Shown in pieces: positions 24,801 through 34,345 of a stretch of DNA of 64,000 bases. This stretch comes from Adenophora triphylla var. japonica (taxonomy: Eukaryota > Streptophyta > Magnoliopsida > Asterales > Campanulaceae). The stretch is from contig JAFEMH010002098.1 of the NCBI GenBank assembly GCA_022495995.1, positions 124,001-188,000 of the forward strand. The letters are read 5' to 3'. The notes under the pieces were generated by a model, which saw nothing but the letters and a program-made list of their open reading frames with translations, was not told the DNA's origin and made no database searches. The position numbers and the translations under genes were made by a program. How positions within the stretch are numbered: position 1 is the first letter of the stretch; each line of letters starts with the position of its first letter.

Positions 24801-27800
24801 GAAAAGGTATAAAGTATAATGCAGAAACAAGTGTATTTATACACACACACATAAAGGAAAAGAATGGTTTATTCTTGCCTGCAGAAACAAATCTCGTCCA
24901 CTGTCAGTAAACACTCTCCATTTGGAGGTATGTAAATTTGATACCACTGACCCATCCTCAATTCGACGTAAGCCAGTTAAAGGTTCTCCGGTTGTATCAC
25001 TTTCAGAAACTGGTTTATTTGAAACATCTTCCGCCAAAACAGGAGTATCATTCAACCCAAGAAACATTACTGCAGATATGATTACATCTTAGCATCAAAT
25101 TAGATTCTAGGACATGAGACACTTGTTCCATAAATCTAGAATAGGAAGTCTCTTAACAAAGAAACACATTTAAGAAAAACAACAAAGCCTTAGTCCCGAA
25201 ATGATTTGAGATTGGTTAATATGAAACGTCGTATGGAATCGTCGAAGCGGGGTAAATTAAAATATTGTGAACCTACAAAGATATCTAGAAGAAGAAATAA
25301 GTGTGAAGAAAATTCAACAGAAACAGGATTGCTTGCTTAAAGTAACAAAATGAAATCCAAAGTACTTCACAATGATGTCCTGCACAACATCCATTGATAA
25401 AAACAGATAACCTTGTCCTTACACTTGAATGATTGCTACACCGTAACTAAAAAAAATAGGCGTGCAAAAAATGATTAGAACGCACAAAATATTAAATAAA
25501 GGAAAGACCTGTCCTGGTGGAGCTCTTAATGAAACAGCCTCATCAACGTGTGTATGCACATAATATATAGTTTGGTACTAAGTCCTTGTGTGTCACACTC
25601 ACGCGGGTCACACTCACGCGGGTCAATGCTTGGTGTTACACAAAGAACCACCACAAAGGAGTGAATGAGGATGCGAAATTGGGGTTTGAGTATGCAAGAG
25701 TTTCCTGGAGAAGACAGATATTGTTGGTGAAGATTTAGCTTCATGTAGCTAGTTGACTACAAATATGCTGTCAAGTCGTGATTATAGGTGCATGCAGAGG
25801 ACTTCACCCGACGGTCATGGACAGTACACGGTAGTGTCACTCTTCTAATTCCTGCTTCAAAACTTCTACTTGTAGACGAGATAGCATATATCGTGTTGTT
25901 CCCCCGCAAATTGTGATAAGAGAACTTTATAAACGATCCTCCCATTGGGCATGTGCACCCTCTTACTAGTCCCCAACATTGAAGACTAATCGCTTTGTCT
26001 TTTCACCCCAACAATCAAACAATCCACTTCTGCGGAGCATTTTCTAATGAGAATAAGGATGTAGCCTTTAGTAGGGTTGGTTGAGCTGCACAATACTCTG
26101 CAAAACTCGATATAAATCATTGCATCCCCAAATGACTTTCCATTCTCGAAAAGGGTTTTAATGAAGGTTCCAAGAGGATTTGTTTCCTCCTAGTGTTACT
26201 TTATTCGCACATTAGTGCAAAATGGAAGAGACAATCTTTCGTTGTTGCGACCAATCTCTCCCAATAAGAACATATGAAGTTGTTTCTGCAACAGTAGCAT
26301 GCACTTCTACTGAAATCTTTAAATCACCAATTCAAGGGATAACCGCCAGGCCCACGATGAAAACTATATTAGTGCCAAACACAGTTATGGCTCTGTTGTG
26401 CCTACGGATATATGACTGCTTTAGTCCCAATCTAATATAAGTTGAGCATGCAAGACATTCGAGGACCTTTTTTTCATTAAGTGGCCTCTTGCACTCAACC
26501 CCTCTTATTTCTGCAGTAACATACAATGGCATATCATTTGGTTGATCAAACCTGCATATCAACACATCGGTGAAAACAATTTCCACCGCAAGTTCCTTCT
26601 ATCTCCTATTCAAAGAGCCACCCTTCCATGTACAAAGTTGGCCATTGGCTTTAGTTGCCTGGATCAACGCCTTGGATGCCGCAAAAAAGCTTTTGCATGA
26701 AAACTCAATTAATAAAGGAAAAAGAGGAATTTAGACATAGAGTTTGGCCTTATGGTGGTGTCATTCAGTGTTTGATCATTAGTTTTATCTTTTGGTCATT
26801 TATGTTGAAGATATTTTTCACTACAAGTGGAGATATAAAGGGAATTTTCGTACTGAAGTCTTTTTTTCAAGAAAGAATTGAAACAAAGACTTGGGGAGCT
26901 TGCAATTTTTTAAAGATTTGATGTTGGTGGCTCAAAGCAAGGCCTGTTTTTTTCCAAGAGAAATAGTGGATTTAATATGCTTAGGGACACAGGGACGTTA
27001 GCGGAAATCAGCAAAGACTTCTAAGTACCCAAACGTGAATCTTAGGGTTAAAATTGGTGAAGCATTGGCCCATAATTAGAAATAGGAAAGGTGGTCGGAA
27101 AGTTGATTGATTTAAGTATGACTAGACCTGATATTGCAGTACCGGCGTGTACCAAGCCAATTAATGATGTATGCATCATCAACTCATATAGTCATATGAG
27201 ACTGTCATGAGAATCCTACGGTATCTCAAGGGTCATCCAGAATGTGGTTAATTGATCAAGATTGTGGGCATGCTAGAGTCCAGGCATTTTGCGGCAATAA
27301 TTGTGCAGACTTGCCTTGAGAGTAGGAAATCTACTACAGTGTATTGTTTATTAATTAGAGATAACTTGGTATCTTGGAAGAGCAAGAAGCAACTCCAAGA
27401 CCGAGTGCGGAAGCGAGTATAGAGCCAAGGCTCAATCGACATGTGACTCAATATGGACTCGACATATACTTGACGAGGTTGGACTTGGTAGTTTAATATG
27501 ATTGCAGTTGTGTGATAAAGCTACACATATAGCTTTTAATCAGTGTTCCTGAATGCAAAAGGCACATTGAGATCAATTGTCACTTCATCCTTGAGATGCT
27601 TCAATAGAAAACTATTTACATTGGTTATTCAAGTTTGGTGAACAACTTTGGGATGCATTTAAAATGTCTTTGAATTGGAAGTATGATAACAAATATTCAA
27701 GTTGGATGCATGACATCTATATTCCAGCTTGAGGGGGTGTTTGAAAATTGAATAAAAGGCGTTTAGATGATAAAGGTTATCAGGAAAGGGAGCTTACTGT

Positions 27801-30800
27801 TTACATTGGTTATTCAAGTTTGGTGAACAACTTTGGGATGCATTTAAAATGTCTTTGAATTGGAAGTATGATAACAAATATTCAAGTTGGATGCATGACA
27901 TCTATATTCCAGCTTGAGGGGGTGTTTGAAAATTGAATATAAGGCGTTTAGATGATAAAGGTTATCAGGAAAGGGAGCTTACTCTTTACATTCTGTTTTC
28001 ATGTTTATGCATATAAGAACCTAGCCTAACCAATTTGAAGATTAGGGATTCCTAAATCGCTCTTCTCTTCCTCTCTTTCTCTTTTACCTAATAACATTTT
28101 CCAACACACAAGGGAAATCGAGAAACAGCTTTCTACCCCCATCCCCCAACAAAGCAGCTGTAAGTAAGGTCCGTTGTTCCAAGCCTACATCTGACTTGTA
28201 TGCAAGTTCTGGAGAATCATCCATGAATGAGTATCAAAATTTAAGGACAGGTATGCTACATCTGAACTGAACTTTCTGCATATACTATTTGCAGCTTGCT
28301 CTTCAATAAATATATCCAACGCAAAGCAACATTCAATCCTGAAGCTCTCATACTGTGGTAGAATAAAGATACTCCTAACAAAGAGCATTTGAGAAAGCAG
28401 GCACACTCAGAAAAACACATGATAAAATATGCAAGAGGTTAGTCAGTAGATGAGATAAACTAGAAGAGAAAGCATAGGTAAATTTGAATATTCTGAACCA
28501 TATAAAAGAGGAGAATATAAAAGCAACAATCTGATTTATTCTAGAGATAAATTAGCAAATCAAAAACCATTAATCTGCATTTGAGGGAAAGAAATAACCA
28601 AACAAACAAAAGGTATAGAAACCATTGACTATTAGCTTTCAAAGTACCATAACGTCAGTATTTGGTGACTATATGAAATGCATGTACAAGATTAGACTTG
28701 GCTATCAGAACCAAACCATTGGGGACAAACTGAACTGAAATGCAGATGATGGCTATATTCAGGGACGGATCTATGAAGGGTAAATGGGGTCATTTAACCC
28801 CCATGAACTTTTAAAAAAAATCCCCTAAAAACCTCTTAGGGTTTAGTAAAATAAATTAATTTTGACCCCTGGATTTTGGTATAATTCCAAATGACCCCTC
28901 TAAATTTGGAAGAAAATAGATGACCAAGTTTTGTAATTGGTTGAAGTTTCTAAGAAGTTAAGTGAAAAGGTTGTATTATAAAGTTAGAATCGAATTTGGT
29001 TACATGTAAAGTTTTAGATTTACCCCTCATTAGGGATGAATATAAATATTACTCCCTTTGTCCCAAATTGAATGTCCTTTTTGTCCCAAAATGAATGACC
29101 TTTTGAAACTTTACCTTCAAATAATTTTATCTAAATCATTTTTTTTTCAAAATAAAATTCGTAATTTATTATATTTTTTCAAAGCTAAAATTTTGTAAGT
29201 GAATAGCAAAAATGTTAATGATTTTTTTCTATTTATAATCAATCTTTCAAAATGACCCTTAAATCCCAAATGGACATTCATTTTGGGATGGAGAGAGTAA
29301 AAAGTTAATGTTTCATGTTCTTAAAATAAATTTGAGTTTTAGTTGATCAATAAGCATCATCATTACAAAATTGTCTCGTTTTTGTATTAAAAAGTCAAAA
29401 TGAGAGAATATAAAAATATTGTTCTATGCATGCTTATCATAAAATTTAAAATAGTAAAATTTCAATCACTGTAACAATAGAAAATGAGCAATCAATAACA
29501 ATTAATATAAACTCGCAAGAATTAGTAAATTTGTATAAATACTTGGTCGGAGTTTAATCAAGTAAATAAACAACAGTCAACATGTGACACACTTTTTTAG
29601 ATGGAGGAAAAGTTGATTTGATTGACTAAGTTTTGTCATTCAATTTCTTTTCATTAGAGTGTATAGACAATGAACTTGAGTTATGCTACCAATGTCCGTA
29701 GAGTAACTAAACATGTTCTGCAAGTATGGTTACTCATTAGATTGTATAGATATTGGAAATCAACTTGACAGCTAGTTCAAGTTGGAGGCTCGAATTGACA
29801 CTTTGGAAGCTACAGTTAACAAATTGGTCAATCATAACAGCTAATTTTACACGAATTAATAGATTAGTGGATGCCATTTTTGTTTAGTCACGATAGCAGG
29901 AAGTGAGACAAAGTATGACTGTTGTTTGCACTGAAACTAGGTTCATTGCTACTCAAATTTCGTAAGTATATGAACATGGGAGATTTGAAAAAAGGACACC
30001 TTGTTGAATCATGACGCAAGCCCTACTAATGTGAAGGCACCCAATGTGCGGAAAGTGAGGATACGACGTTTTTAAAGGTTACTTTAACTGCACTGAAAGG
30101 AAGATTGTACTACTGTCCAACGTAAGACAGTTAAGGAATTATGGAATCTCTCACACCGGTGGTTTTCAGGTTTGAGCAATTTAAACAGATTGAGGAATTT
30201 CATTGCCATATTAAAAAAGTATGCAGTACTATGGCTATTATTATGACTTTAAGCGTGCAAAAAAAAAAAAAACGTAGCTACACTTATCATGGATGGTGTG
30301 GAGAAGTTGAGAAGTCAACACATGAATCCGTTCATTTTTGGTTGAATATATGGTTACTAATGCATTTTAGATTTTTAAGAAAGAAAATCATCACAGTAAG
30401 AAATATCTAGTCAGTCTTAGTTTCACACATATTGGTTATGGAGATGGAGGCCAGGTGTTCATGAGAAATGTTACCTAAGGTTAAAATACACCGGACATGA
30501 TGATTTGAAGCAACCTTCTTCCACGTCTTCTAAAGCAGCCCTGCTCAAGCCAAGATAAACTGCCTTGGGAGATTATTGATAAAGAAAGTTGTTCACCATT
30601 CACCATTCTATTTCCATCTTCCATTTGTTACTTACATCAGAGTTCATTTATATTTTCAAATTGTGTTGAAAGTAAGGAGTTTATTTTTTGTTTATGTTGC
30701 AATCTTGCAAGAGGTAAATTCAATCGCAACCATCTAGATCCACACTCTAGCTAGAGGAGAGATGTTAGGAAACTTAAAATCCCTCCGAATGCAAATCAAA

Positions 30801-31917
30801 TGAATTGATACATTTCAGTCTTCAACTAGTCTTAATAATGGATTGCCTGACAGGAAATGATACCAGGGTACATAGGTTCCCTCTGTCCCATAAAGATGTT
30901 CACTATGTGATAGGTGTGCCCCGACTTAGTACAATCATTCCGATTTGCCATTTTCGTTCGTCCCAAAAAGATAGTCTCATTTCCGAAATTGTTGGGTTAA
31001 AATCATTAAACTTCCAATTGTCAACCAAGGAAGAAGAGTGAGAGAGGAGAGGATGAGAGCCAACCAAAGAAGAGGAGGGAGTAATGGAGTGCCAATTAAA
31101 CCTCATTAAGGTTAGTAATGGAAATGAAAATAGATTGTTAAAATGTTTGAATAGTCAAATGGGACTATCATTATGAAACAGAGGGGGTATACAAATAGTA
31201 AACCACCCAATTACCCTATTTCCTCAACACGGAAGAAGATAGTTAAGCCTATTAATGTGGATTCAACCCATTAGACTAGGATACATTATAGGACAACTAT
31301 CTGAATGATTATTCGGGTTAGCATGGGGTCCCCTAGATATACATTACCAAATGCTCCCTCGTCCCAAATAAACGTCCTCTTTTGTTTTAACACGCTGATT
31401 AACAAAACTCATTTGGTTCCAAATGCACACTGGTATGAGCTTGAGTGTGGGACTAACATGTTCTGTCAATTACGTTACTTTGCTCACAAGTGACCAAGCC
31501 GAGCGCCTAAAGTGTCAATCCTTAATTATTTCTTGGGAAGATGAAGATATGAAAAAATAAATTTTCTACTCCAGACTCTCAACGTTTCTCATGTCGATTC
31601 CCAACATGGTACAAACAAAATTAAAGCTTCATTTCAAGTATACTTCACAAACTAATTCTTCACCCAATTCACATAGACATAAAATGTAACCAAAACCCAA
31701 CATTCAAAGAAAATCTCACCGACACAAAGGCATTTCAGCTTCAATAGCCGCTAATTCAAATTGCTCAATTTCGAATTAAAACTACATTTTGGACAAATTA
31801 ATTTTTAGCAATTGGAATACCTGAATTGAAGGTTTCAACAACTCTGGTTTGATTGAATACATGAGATGGGTGACTAAGTATCCTGCGTAATTGAGCCGCT
31901 GCTTGCCTGAGAGACAT
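1482..31917 (-). CDS. TPR protein, kinesin-light-chain-like (15 exons, 3' end not found)
   Basis: Exons in order of transcription: 31821-31917, 24879-25069, 24661-24765, 24316-24416, 20980-21058, 19657-19668, 19501-19566, 18453-18521, 18192-18248, 11673-11750, 3971-4068, 3841-3886, 3642-3769, 2502-2598, 1482-1544. All junction phases agree and give 429 residues with no stop. Residues 1-32 are Arg/Ala-rich and could be an organelle-targeting peptide (inference). Residues about 84-330 are TPR helices typical of kinesin-light-chain-related and nephrocystin-3-like plant proteins, for example CNNLAELYRVKKAFDKAEPL and HNLGQFYLVQRKLEDA. TPRs are protein-docking scaffolds; the partner is unknown. Exon 2 ends in a GC donor (CAG|GCAAGA), and exon 6 is only 12 nt. 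Intron 1 (6.8 kb), intron 9 (6.4 kb) and intron 10 (7.6 kb) are swollen by transposons. The terminal exon was not found. Reading through the last donor adds 29 codons and then a stop, so the gene either ends there or continues past the left edge. Confidence 0.88.
4219..5841 (+). repeat. 5' LTR of the non-autonomous element
   Basis: A long direct repeat of 8733-10355. It contains a TATA-like CCTATAAAAAG near 4970, consistent with an LTR promoter driving rightward transcription. The left target duplication CGTAG is immediately upstream. Confidence 0.92.
5848..5863 (+). promoter_or_regulatory. Primer-binding site (tRNA-Asp type)
   Basis: TGGCGCCGTTGCCGGG lies six bases after the 5' LTR. This is the primer site typical of Athila-related and other Ty3/gypsy plant elements. 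Confidence 0.85.
5963..6830 (+). pseudogene. Gag-like remnant with CCHC knuckle and coiled coil
   Basis: Three overlapping frames (5963-6331, 6223-6462, 6570-6830) together look like one gag-type gene broken by frameshifts and a stop. The first contains a full zinc knuckle of the form C-X2-C-X4-H-X4-C (CSCCGLYSHATNDC). The second has a Glu/Gln-rich coiled coil (LKEENRQLKEENRQQQQQ). The third is very acidic and then Lys-rich. This is the only protein-coding material in the element, which places it with gag-only LTR elements. Function today is unlikely because the frames are disrupted. Confidence 0.65.
7373..7545 (+). mobile_element. Au-type SINE
   Basis: A 173-bp tRNA-derived SINE starting AGGGCGAGCCTTGGCGCAAC, with a pol III A box near 7384-7394 and a B box GGTTCGAACC at 7428-7437, ending in a short T run. 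It is flanked by a perfect 16-bp target duplication ATTGTTACCAATTTAG (7357-7372 and 7546-7561). Sequence and length match the Au SINE family of plants. It is nested inside the LTR element and inserted after it. The tRNA-like head is not a tRNA gene. Confidence 0.93.
8733..10355 (+). repeat. 3' LTR of the non-autonomous element
   Basis: Repeat of 4219-5841. It is preceded by the polypurine tract and followed by target duplication CGTAG. Confidence 0.92.
10688..11155 (+). mobile_element. Solo LTR (468 bp)
   Basis: Starts TGTTGGGACTGG and ends TTTCCTAACA, flanked by a perfect 5-bp duplication ATCGC (10683-10687 and 11156-11160). It contains a TATA box (CCTATATAAACC near 10957) and a CG-rich palindrome GGCACGGTCGTGCC at 10785-10798. 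No internal domain remains, so it is a solo LTR left by LTR-LTR recombination in intron 10 of the TPR gene. Confidence 0.88.
11972..12037. repeat. Poly(A) and (AT)n low-complexity tract
   Basis: Two A runs separated by TT, followed by an (AT)n run. It lies in intron 9, next to the 3' side of the pararetroviral insertion. Confidence 0.9.
12386..12618 (-). promoter_or_regulatory. Pararetroviral promoter-like region
   Basis: On the minus strand a TATA-like CTATAAGT lies at 12386-12393. About 200 bp upstream (12594-12618) is TCGTAAGCAATGACGAAGG, which resembles the as-1 element of pararetroviral promoters (two TGACG-like half sites, one exact). The placement downstream of the last viral ORF fits the viral intergenic region. 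Activity is not shown. Confidence 0.5.
12623..14402 (-). pseudogene. Viroplasmin/transactivator-like ORF, frameshifted
   Basis: A 489-codon open frame (14402-12933) continues in another frame for 118 codons (12979-12623), so one frameshift separates body and tail. Residues about 157-205 form an RNase H1 N-terminal/viroplasmin-type domain (Tyr-Val-Val near its start, then a Gly-rich turn, Trp, and a Tyr-Lys-Gly-Phe segment). Residues about 225-280 are a predicted coiled coil rich in Gln, Glu and Lys. In caulimovirids the equivalent protein forms inclusion bodies and helps polycistronic translation. The frame here is surprisingly long for a fossil, which suggests a fairly recent insertion or slow decay. 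Confidence 0.68.
14447..15690 (-). pseudogene. Pararetroviral reverse transcriptase-RNase H remnant
   Basis: Read on the minus strand, 15690-14869 encodes RT fingers, palm and thumb with at least one in-frame stop (near 15180). 14827-14447 encodes RNase H. The catalytic YxDD box at about 15230-15245 reads Tyr-Ile-Asp-Asn, so one metal-binding aspartate is lost. In RNase H the Thr-Asp-Gly and Glu sites are visible, but a later Arg-Thr-Asp site reads Arg-Thr-Glu. These lesions mean it is not an active enzyme. The family match is to caulimovirids rather than Ty3/gypsy, because of the neighbouring viroplasmin ORF and absence of integrase. Confidence 0.78.
15743..15816. repeat. (TA)n microsatellite
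   Basis: About 37 uninterrupted TA units at the upstream border of the pararetroviral fragment. Endogenous pararetroviruses are often found next to TA-rich repeats, so this may mark the insertion site or have grown there. Confidence 0.95.
15876..16850 (-). mobile_element. Truncated LINE (L1-type) 3' end
   Basis: The T run at 15876-15893 is the poly(A) tail of an element on the minus strand. Upstream, the minus strand translates, through several stops and frame changes, into the C-terminal part of a plant LINE ORF2. This includes a zinc-binding RT-associated (zf-RVT) segment (CCLCMKSDETVNHLLLHC) and the following LW/TIWKERNRR-like motif (read here as LWRERNRRSFE). The 5' part is missing, as usual for LINEs. 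It lies in intron 9 of the TPR gene. Confidence 0.75.
16851..18191. other. Intron 9 remainder
   Basis: No coding match seen. A 29-bp tandem duplication sits at 17727-17755 and 17756-17784, containing CTAAACCAGTGAATTCGACC in both copies. Confidence 0.5.
19657..19668 (-). other. 12-nt microexon (exon 6 of TPR gene)
   Basis: CGAGCTTTAAAG, bounded by acceptor GCAG and donor GTACTT on the minus strand. It encodes Arg-Ala-Leu-Lys and joins the end of exon 5 (..VCYE) to the start of exon 7 (IKRRVLG..). The result restores the family's usual CYERALKIKRRVLG helix. Without it the helix loses four conserved residues, although frame is kept. Confidence 0.75.
21847..22022. repeat. Imperfect inverted repeat (hairpin) in intron 4
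   Basis: Arms 21867-21891 and 21973-21997 share AATGGGG, AA and TTTTAAGGCAC in inverted order with one mismatch. The outer GGATGG/CCATCC also pair across a bulge. The loop is about 80 bp. It could be an old foldback element or a source of hairpin RNA; nothing shows expression. Confidence 0.55.
22937..23435. mobile_element. hAT-like non-autonomous element
   Basis: Ends read CAGTGGTGAACCAG and (inverted) CAGTGGTCGGGCCAC. Flanking 8-mers CTTAGAAA and CCTAAAAA match at 6 of 8 positions, as expected for a decayed hAT target duplication. No transposase remains. A Stowaway MITE is nested inside. Confidence 0.5.
23018..23254. mobile_element. Stowaway-like MITE nested in hAT-like element
   Basis: 237 bp, with left end CTCCCTCCGTCCCAAAATGA and right end a degenerate inverse (TTTGGGACGAGCGAAG), both next to TA. 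It is noncoding. Confidence 0.8.
25526..26590 (-). pseudogene. Ty3/gypsy protease-region remnant
   Basis: On the minus strand 26586-26332 reads as a retroviral aspartic-protease-like domain (MPLYVTAEIRGVECKR then LGLKQSYIRRHN). After a frame change it reads VLIGRDW near 26265-26245, the signature of the protease-RT linker in Tat/Ogre-type gypsy elements. Stops and shifts are frequent. The region downstream to 25526 has no clear match. It lies in intron 1 of the TPR gene. Confidence 0.5.
27120..28106 (+). mobile_element. Degenerate Ty1/copia 3' end
   Basis: Broken frames around 27120-27480 match the copia RT/RNase H C-terminus (TRPDIAV-like, then ILRYLKGHPE, then DNLVSWKSKKQ). A polypurine tract CTTGAGGGGG precedes a probable LTR start TGTTTGAAAATTG (27738, repeated at 27923). 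A CCAACA end lies near 28106. A 185-bp tandem duplication is described separately. Confidence 0.6.
27615..27984. repeat. 185-bp tandem duplication
   Basis: 27615-27799 and 27800-27984 are almost identical (for example GAATAAAAGG versus GAATATAAGG). Each contains the end of the copia internal region, the polypurine tract and the LTR start. Confidence 0.92.
28746..29051. other. Probable decayed DNA-transposon sequence
   Basis: Begins near CAGGGACGGATCTATG, resembling hAT-type ends such as the one at 22937, and continues with runs of CCCC and TTTGACCCC typical of such elements. The matching right end was not located; it may lie beyond the adjacent MITE. Confidence 0.3.
29052..29297. mobile_element. 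Stowaway-like MITE
   Basis: 246 bp with TIRs CTCCCTTTGTCCCAAATTGA and (inverted right end) CTCTCTCCATCCCAAAATGA, flanked by TA on both sides. Confidence 0.83.
29300..30870. other. Intron 1 stretch, possible eroded retroelement
   Basis: No confident domain. A purine-rich AGAGGAGAGA directly before TGTTAGGAAAC near 30752-30772 looks like a polypurine tract and LTR start, so part may be an eroded LTR element. Frames are too broken to assign. Confidence 0.25.
30877..31184. mobile_element. Stowaway-like MITE, decayed
   Basis: Left end TTCCCTCTGTCCCATAAAGA and inverted right end CCCCCTCTGTTTCATAATGA are similar; a TA follows the right end. An internal TTCGTCCCAAAAAGATAGTC suggests another copy inserted or overlapping. 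A single further MITE-like end lies near 31352. Confidence 0.5.
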
Positions 31918-32009
31918 CGCCGTTGGAGATATTTGTGTTCAGAATGGTGATTCGGGTTTGCTATCTGATTGATAAGTTTATTTTATTTTTATTTTTTTAT
32001 TTCCGTTTT

Positions 32010-32023
32010 AAACCCTAAACCCT
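32010..32023 (-). promoter_or_regulatory. Telo-box upstream of the TPR gene
   Basis: AAACCCTAAACCCT, about 100 bp upstream of the TPR start codon. Telo-boxes are common in promoters and leaders of plant housekeeping genes, so this probably belongs to the promoter or 5' leader. Confidence 0.55.
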
Positions 32024-32211
32024 CGCCGGAATAGTAATAAATGGAGCCGGTGAATTTCAATTTAGTCGGTGCCAAAAAACAAACAAATTATAGTAGTTTA
32101 TTAAAATTAACATTTTTAAAATATTTTAAAATGAAAAATGAAAAATTGTCATTTAATTTGAAACGTAGAAAGTACTATAAAATATTTGTAGTAGTTGTGT
32201 GATGTAAAATA

Positions 32212-32446
32212 CTCCCTCTCTGACCCAAAATGTTTGTCCCATTTGATTTTTTTGTTGAACTTTGATCACAAATTTATGAAAGATTAATCATGTTCATGAA
32301 ATTCTAAAAGTTGTTGTTGATAATATTATTATTGGTGAATCAATAGGAATTTTTAGAATTTCATGAACATAATTAAATTGTCATATATTTGTGGTCAAAG
32401 TTCAACAAAAAAATGAAATGGAACAAATATTTTGGGAAGGAGGAAG
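32212..32446. mobile_element. Stowaway-like MITE with long TIRs
   Basis: 235 bp, ends CTCCCTCTCTGACCCAAAAT and CTTCCTCCTTCCCAAAATAT (inverted), TA on both sides. The inverted repeats extend about 70 bp (for example GTTGAACTTTGA and its inverse), so the element could fold as one hairpin. It lies in the TPR gene upstream region. The copy at 45524-45769 is the same family. Confidence 0.88.
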
Positions 32447-32778
32447 TATTTAAATGTGTGGGTGATAGTGTCACAAATAAAAAAATATATTAAAATATAC
32501 TAAAATATAATTACAATAATAACTTATATTTTGTAGTGAATATTTATTAGTAGAAATATTTTATCACAAGATTTTAGGGGAAACTAGTTTCTCCTTAAGT
32601 TATAGAAAGTCCTGTTTTATAAACTGTTCCTAAATATTCACTAATTACTTGCAAGTAGAAAAAAAGTGGACTTTTTATAATTTATGAAGAAACTAGTTTC
32701 TCCCAAAACTTGCTCATATTTTATTGGAGCCAAGCTTCACTGAAGTTGTTTCAAATTTCTATTTCATTTATAACTATA

Positions 32779-32929
32779 CTAGTAAAAGTCCGTGTCTAAG
32801 GACGTTTTTTTTTTTTTTTTTAAAGGGCAAAATGGAAAAGGGACAATTTAGTGAGGGCAAAATGAAAAATTTGACATTTGATATTGTTCATAGTACTGTA
32901 GCAAGGACCGTTCTCATTTATAATATAGA
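32779..32929 (-). mobile_element. Short Helitron-like element, copy A
   Basis: Read on the minus strand it starts TCTATATTATAAATG and ends with a small hairpin (CGTCC-TTAGA-CACGG) followed by a short spacer and CTAG. It lies between host A and T. These are Helitron rules. It is 151 bp and noncoding. Confidence 0.7.
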
Positions 32930-33159
32930 TATCTCACATCCTTTTGAGTTACACACCTTTATTTTTAAGTATTAGCTTTGTTTGGATAAGAATTAAGAAA
33001 GTTTTGGGATTCAAATATATTTTTAGTTTGTATATGTATATATAAAAAAGAGTTGGTATTATAAAAAAAAAAATTTTTTAGTAAGTTTAAAGAAAAAAAT
33101 ATTTTTGTGTCACTGGCACTTAAACCCACGTAAACTGACTTTCCTCTATCACTATCTTT

Positions 33160-33480
33160 CCTTCACTTATACTGACATTGTGTTTATACTAACACTTACA
33201 CTCTTTTTACACTGACACTTAATAATACATACATTGACACTTAATAATACATGAACTGACACTCACAGAGACTTTTTTATACTAAAACTAACACTTTTTT
33301 ATCATATCACCGATACTCTTTTTATACTGACACTTAATAATACATGCACTGATAATTGTTTACACTAATACTGATGCTATTTTACACTAACACGACACAT
33401 TTATACACCAACACTGACACTTTTTTACACTAATACTGACACTTTTTTACACTAACACTATCACTATTTCACTCTAAAAG
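33160..33480. repeat. Degenerate minisatellite
   Basis: Irregular repeats of about 20-35 bp built from ACTGACACTTTTTTACACTA and ACACTTAATAATACAT. No gene overlaps it. Confidence 0.75.
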
Positions 33481-33691
33481 TGCAAAGTGTAAGTGTAAAA
33501 TTAAATTTATTGTTTAATGATGAATAATTTAGTAAATAATTCAAAAATATAAATTTATTTTGAGATAAATATTTTATAAAATTAGACATTCATTTGAAAA
33601 CGAAAAAAGCTAAAAATAGGGGGACTAAAAAAATTTGAAGGGGTAAAAGTATATTTTTCCTTTAGGCAATGATACAAAGCCGACGACGTAA

Positions 33692-34261
33692 GGGCAACTC
33701 CAACAATAGTTTTAGCAAGATAGGGATCAAATTCAAAATTTGATCCCTACTTATCACTATTCATAGTATCAAAAAAAAATTCATTTCCAACAATAGGTAT
33801 CAAATTTATGGTATCAAAGTATATTTTTATATTTGTTAAGTTTATTAATGTTTTCAACATTATCAATTATTTTAAACTATGACTATGCTTTAATTAATTA
33901 TTTTTTTAATTAAAAAATATAATCATTATTTTATTATTATATAAAAAGTCAAATTAATTTAAAATCAATATTAAAATAATTATTTTATATTAAATTTATT
34001 TTTAATTTTTGGATATTTATATATATTACAAAAATAACATTTATTTTGAGATGTTTATTTTTTAATTTGAACATTTATTGAGAAAGAGAAGAAGTAATTG
34101 AGTTTTGAAAAATTTGGTGCAGTATTAGCAAAGGTAGCATATTTGCTACCTTTACTAATACTACACCAAATTTTGCTACCATGATTTTTCATTGTTGGAG
34201 ATAATAACACTCCTACATGAATATCAAATTTTGAGTTTGATACCCATTGTTGAAGTTGCCC
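33692..34261. mobile_element. Tourist-like (PIF/Harbinger) MITE
   Basis: 570 bp with TIRs GGGCAACTCCAACAAT and (inverted right end) GGGCAACTTCAACAAT, flanked by the 3-bp duplication TAA (33689-33691 and 34262-34264). This is typical of PIF/Harbinger elements. No transposase. Confidence 0.88.
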
Positions 34262-34345
34262 TAAGACTTAAAATGGCGTAGGCTTTTCCTTGCCCTCAAT
34301 AAATTAAATGAAGGGATCGAAACCCCTTTCAGTCCCTATGTTGTA

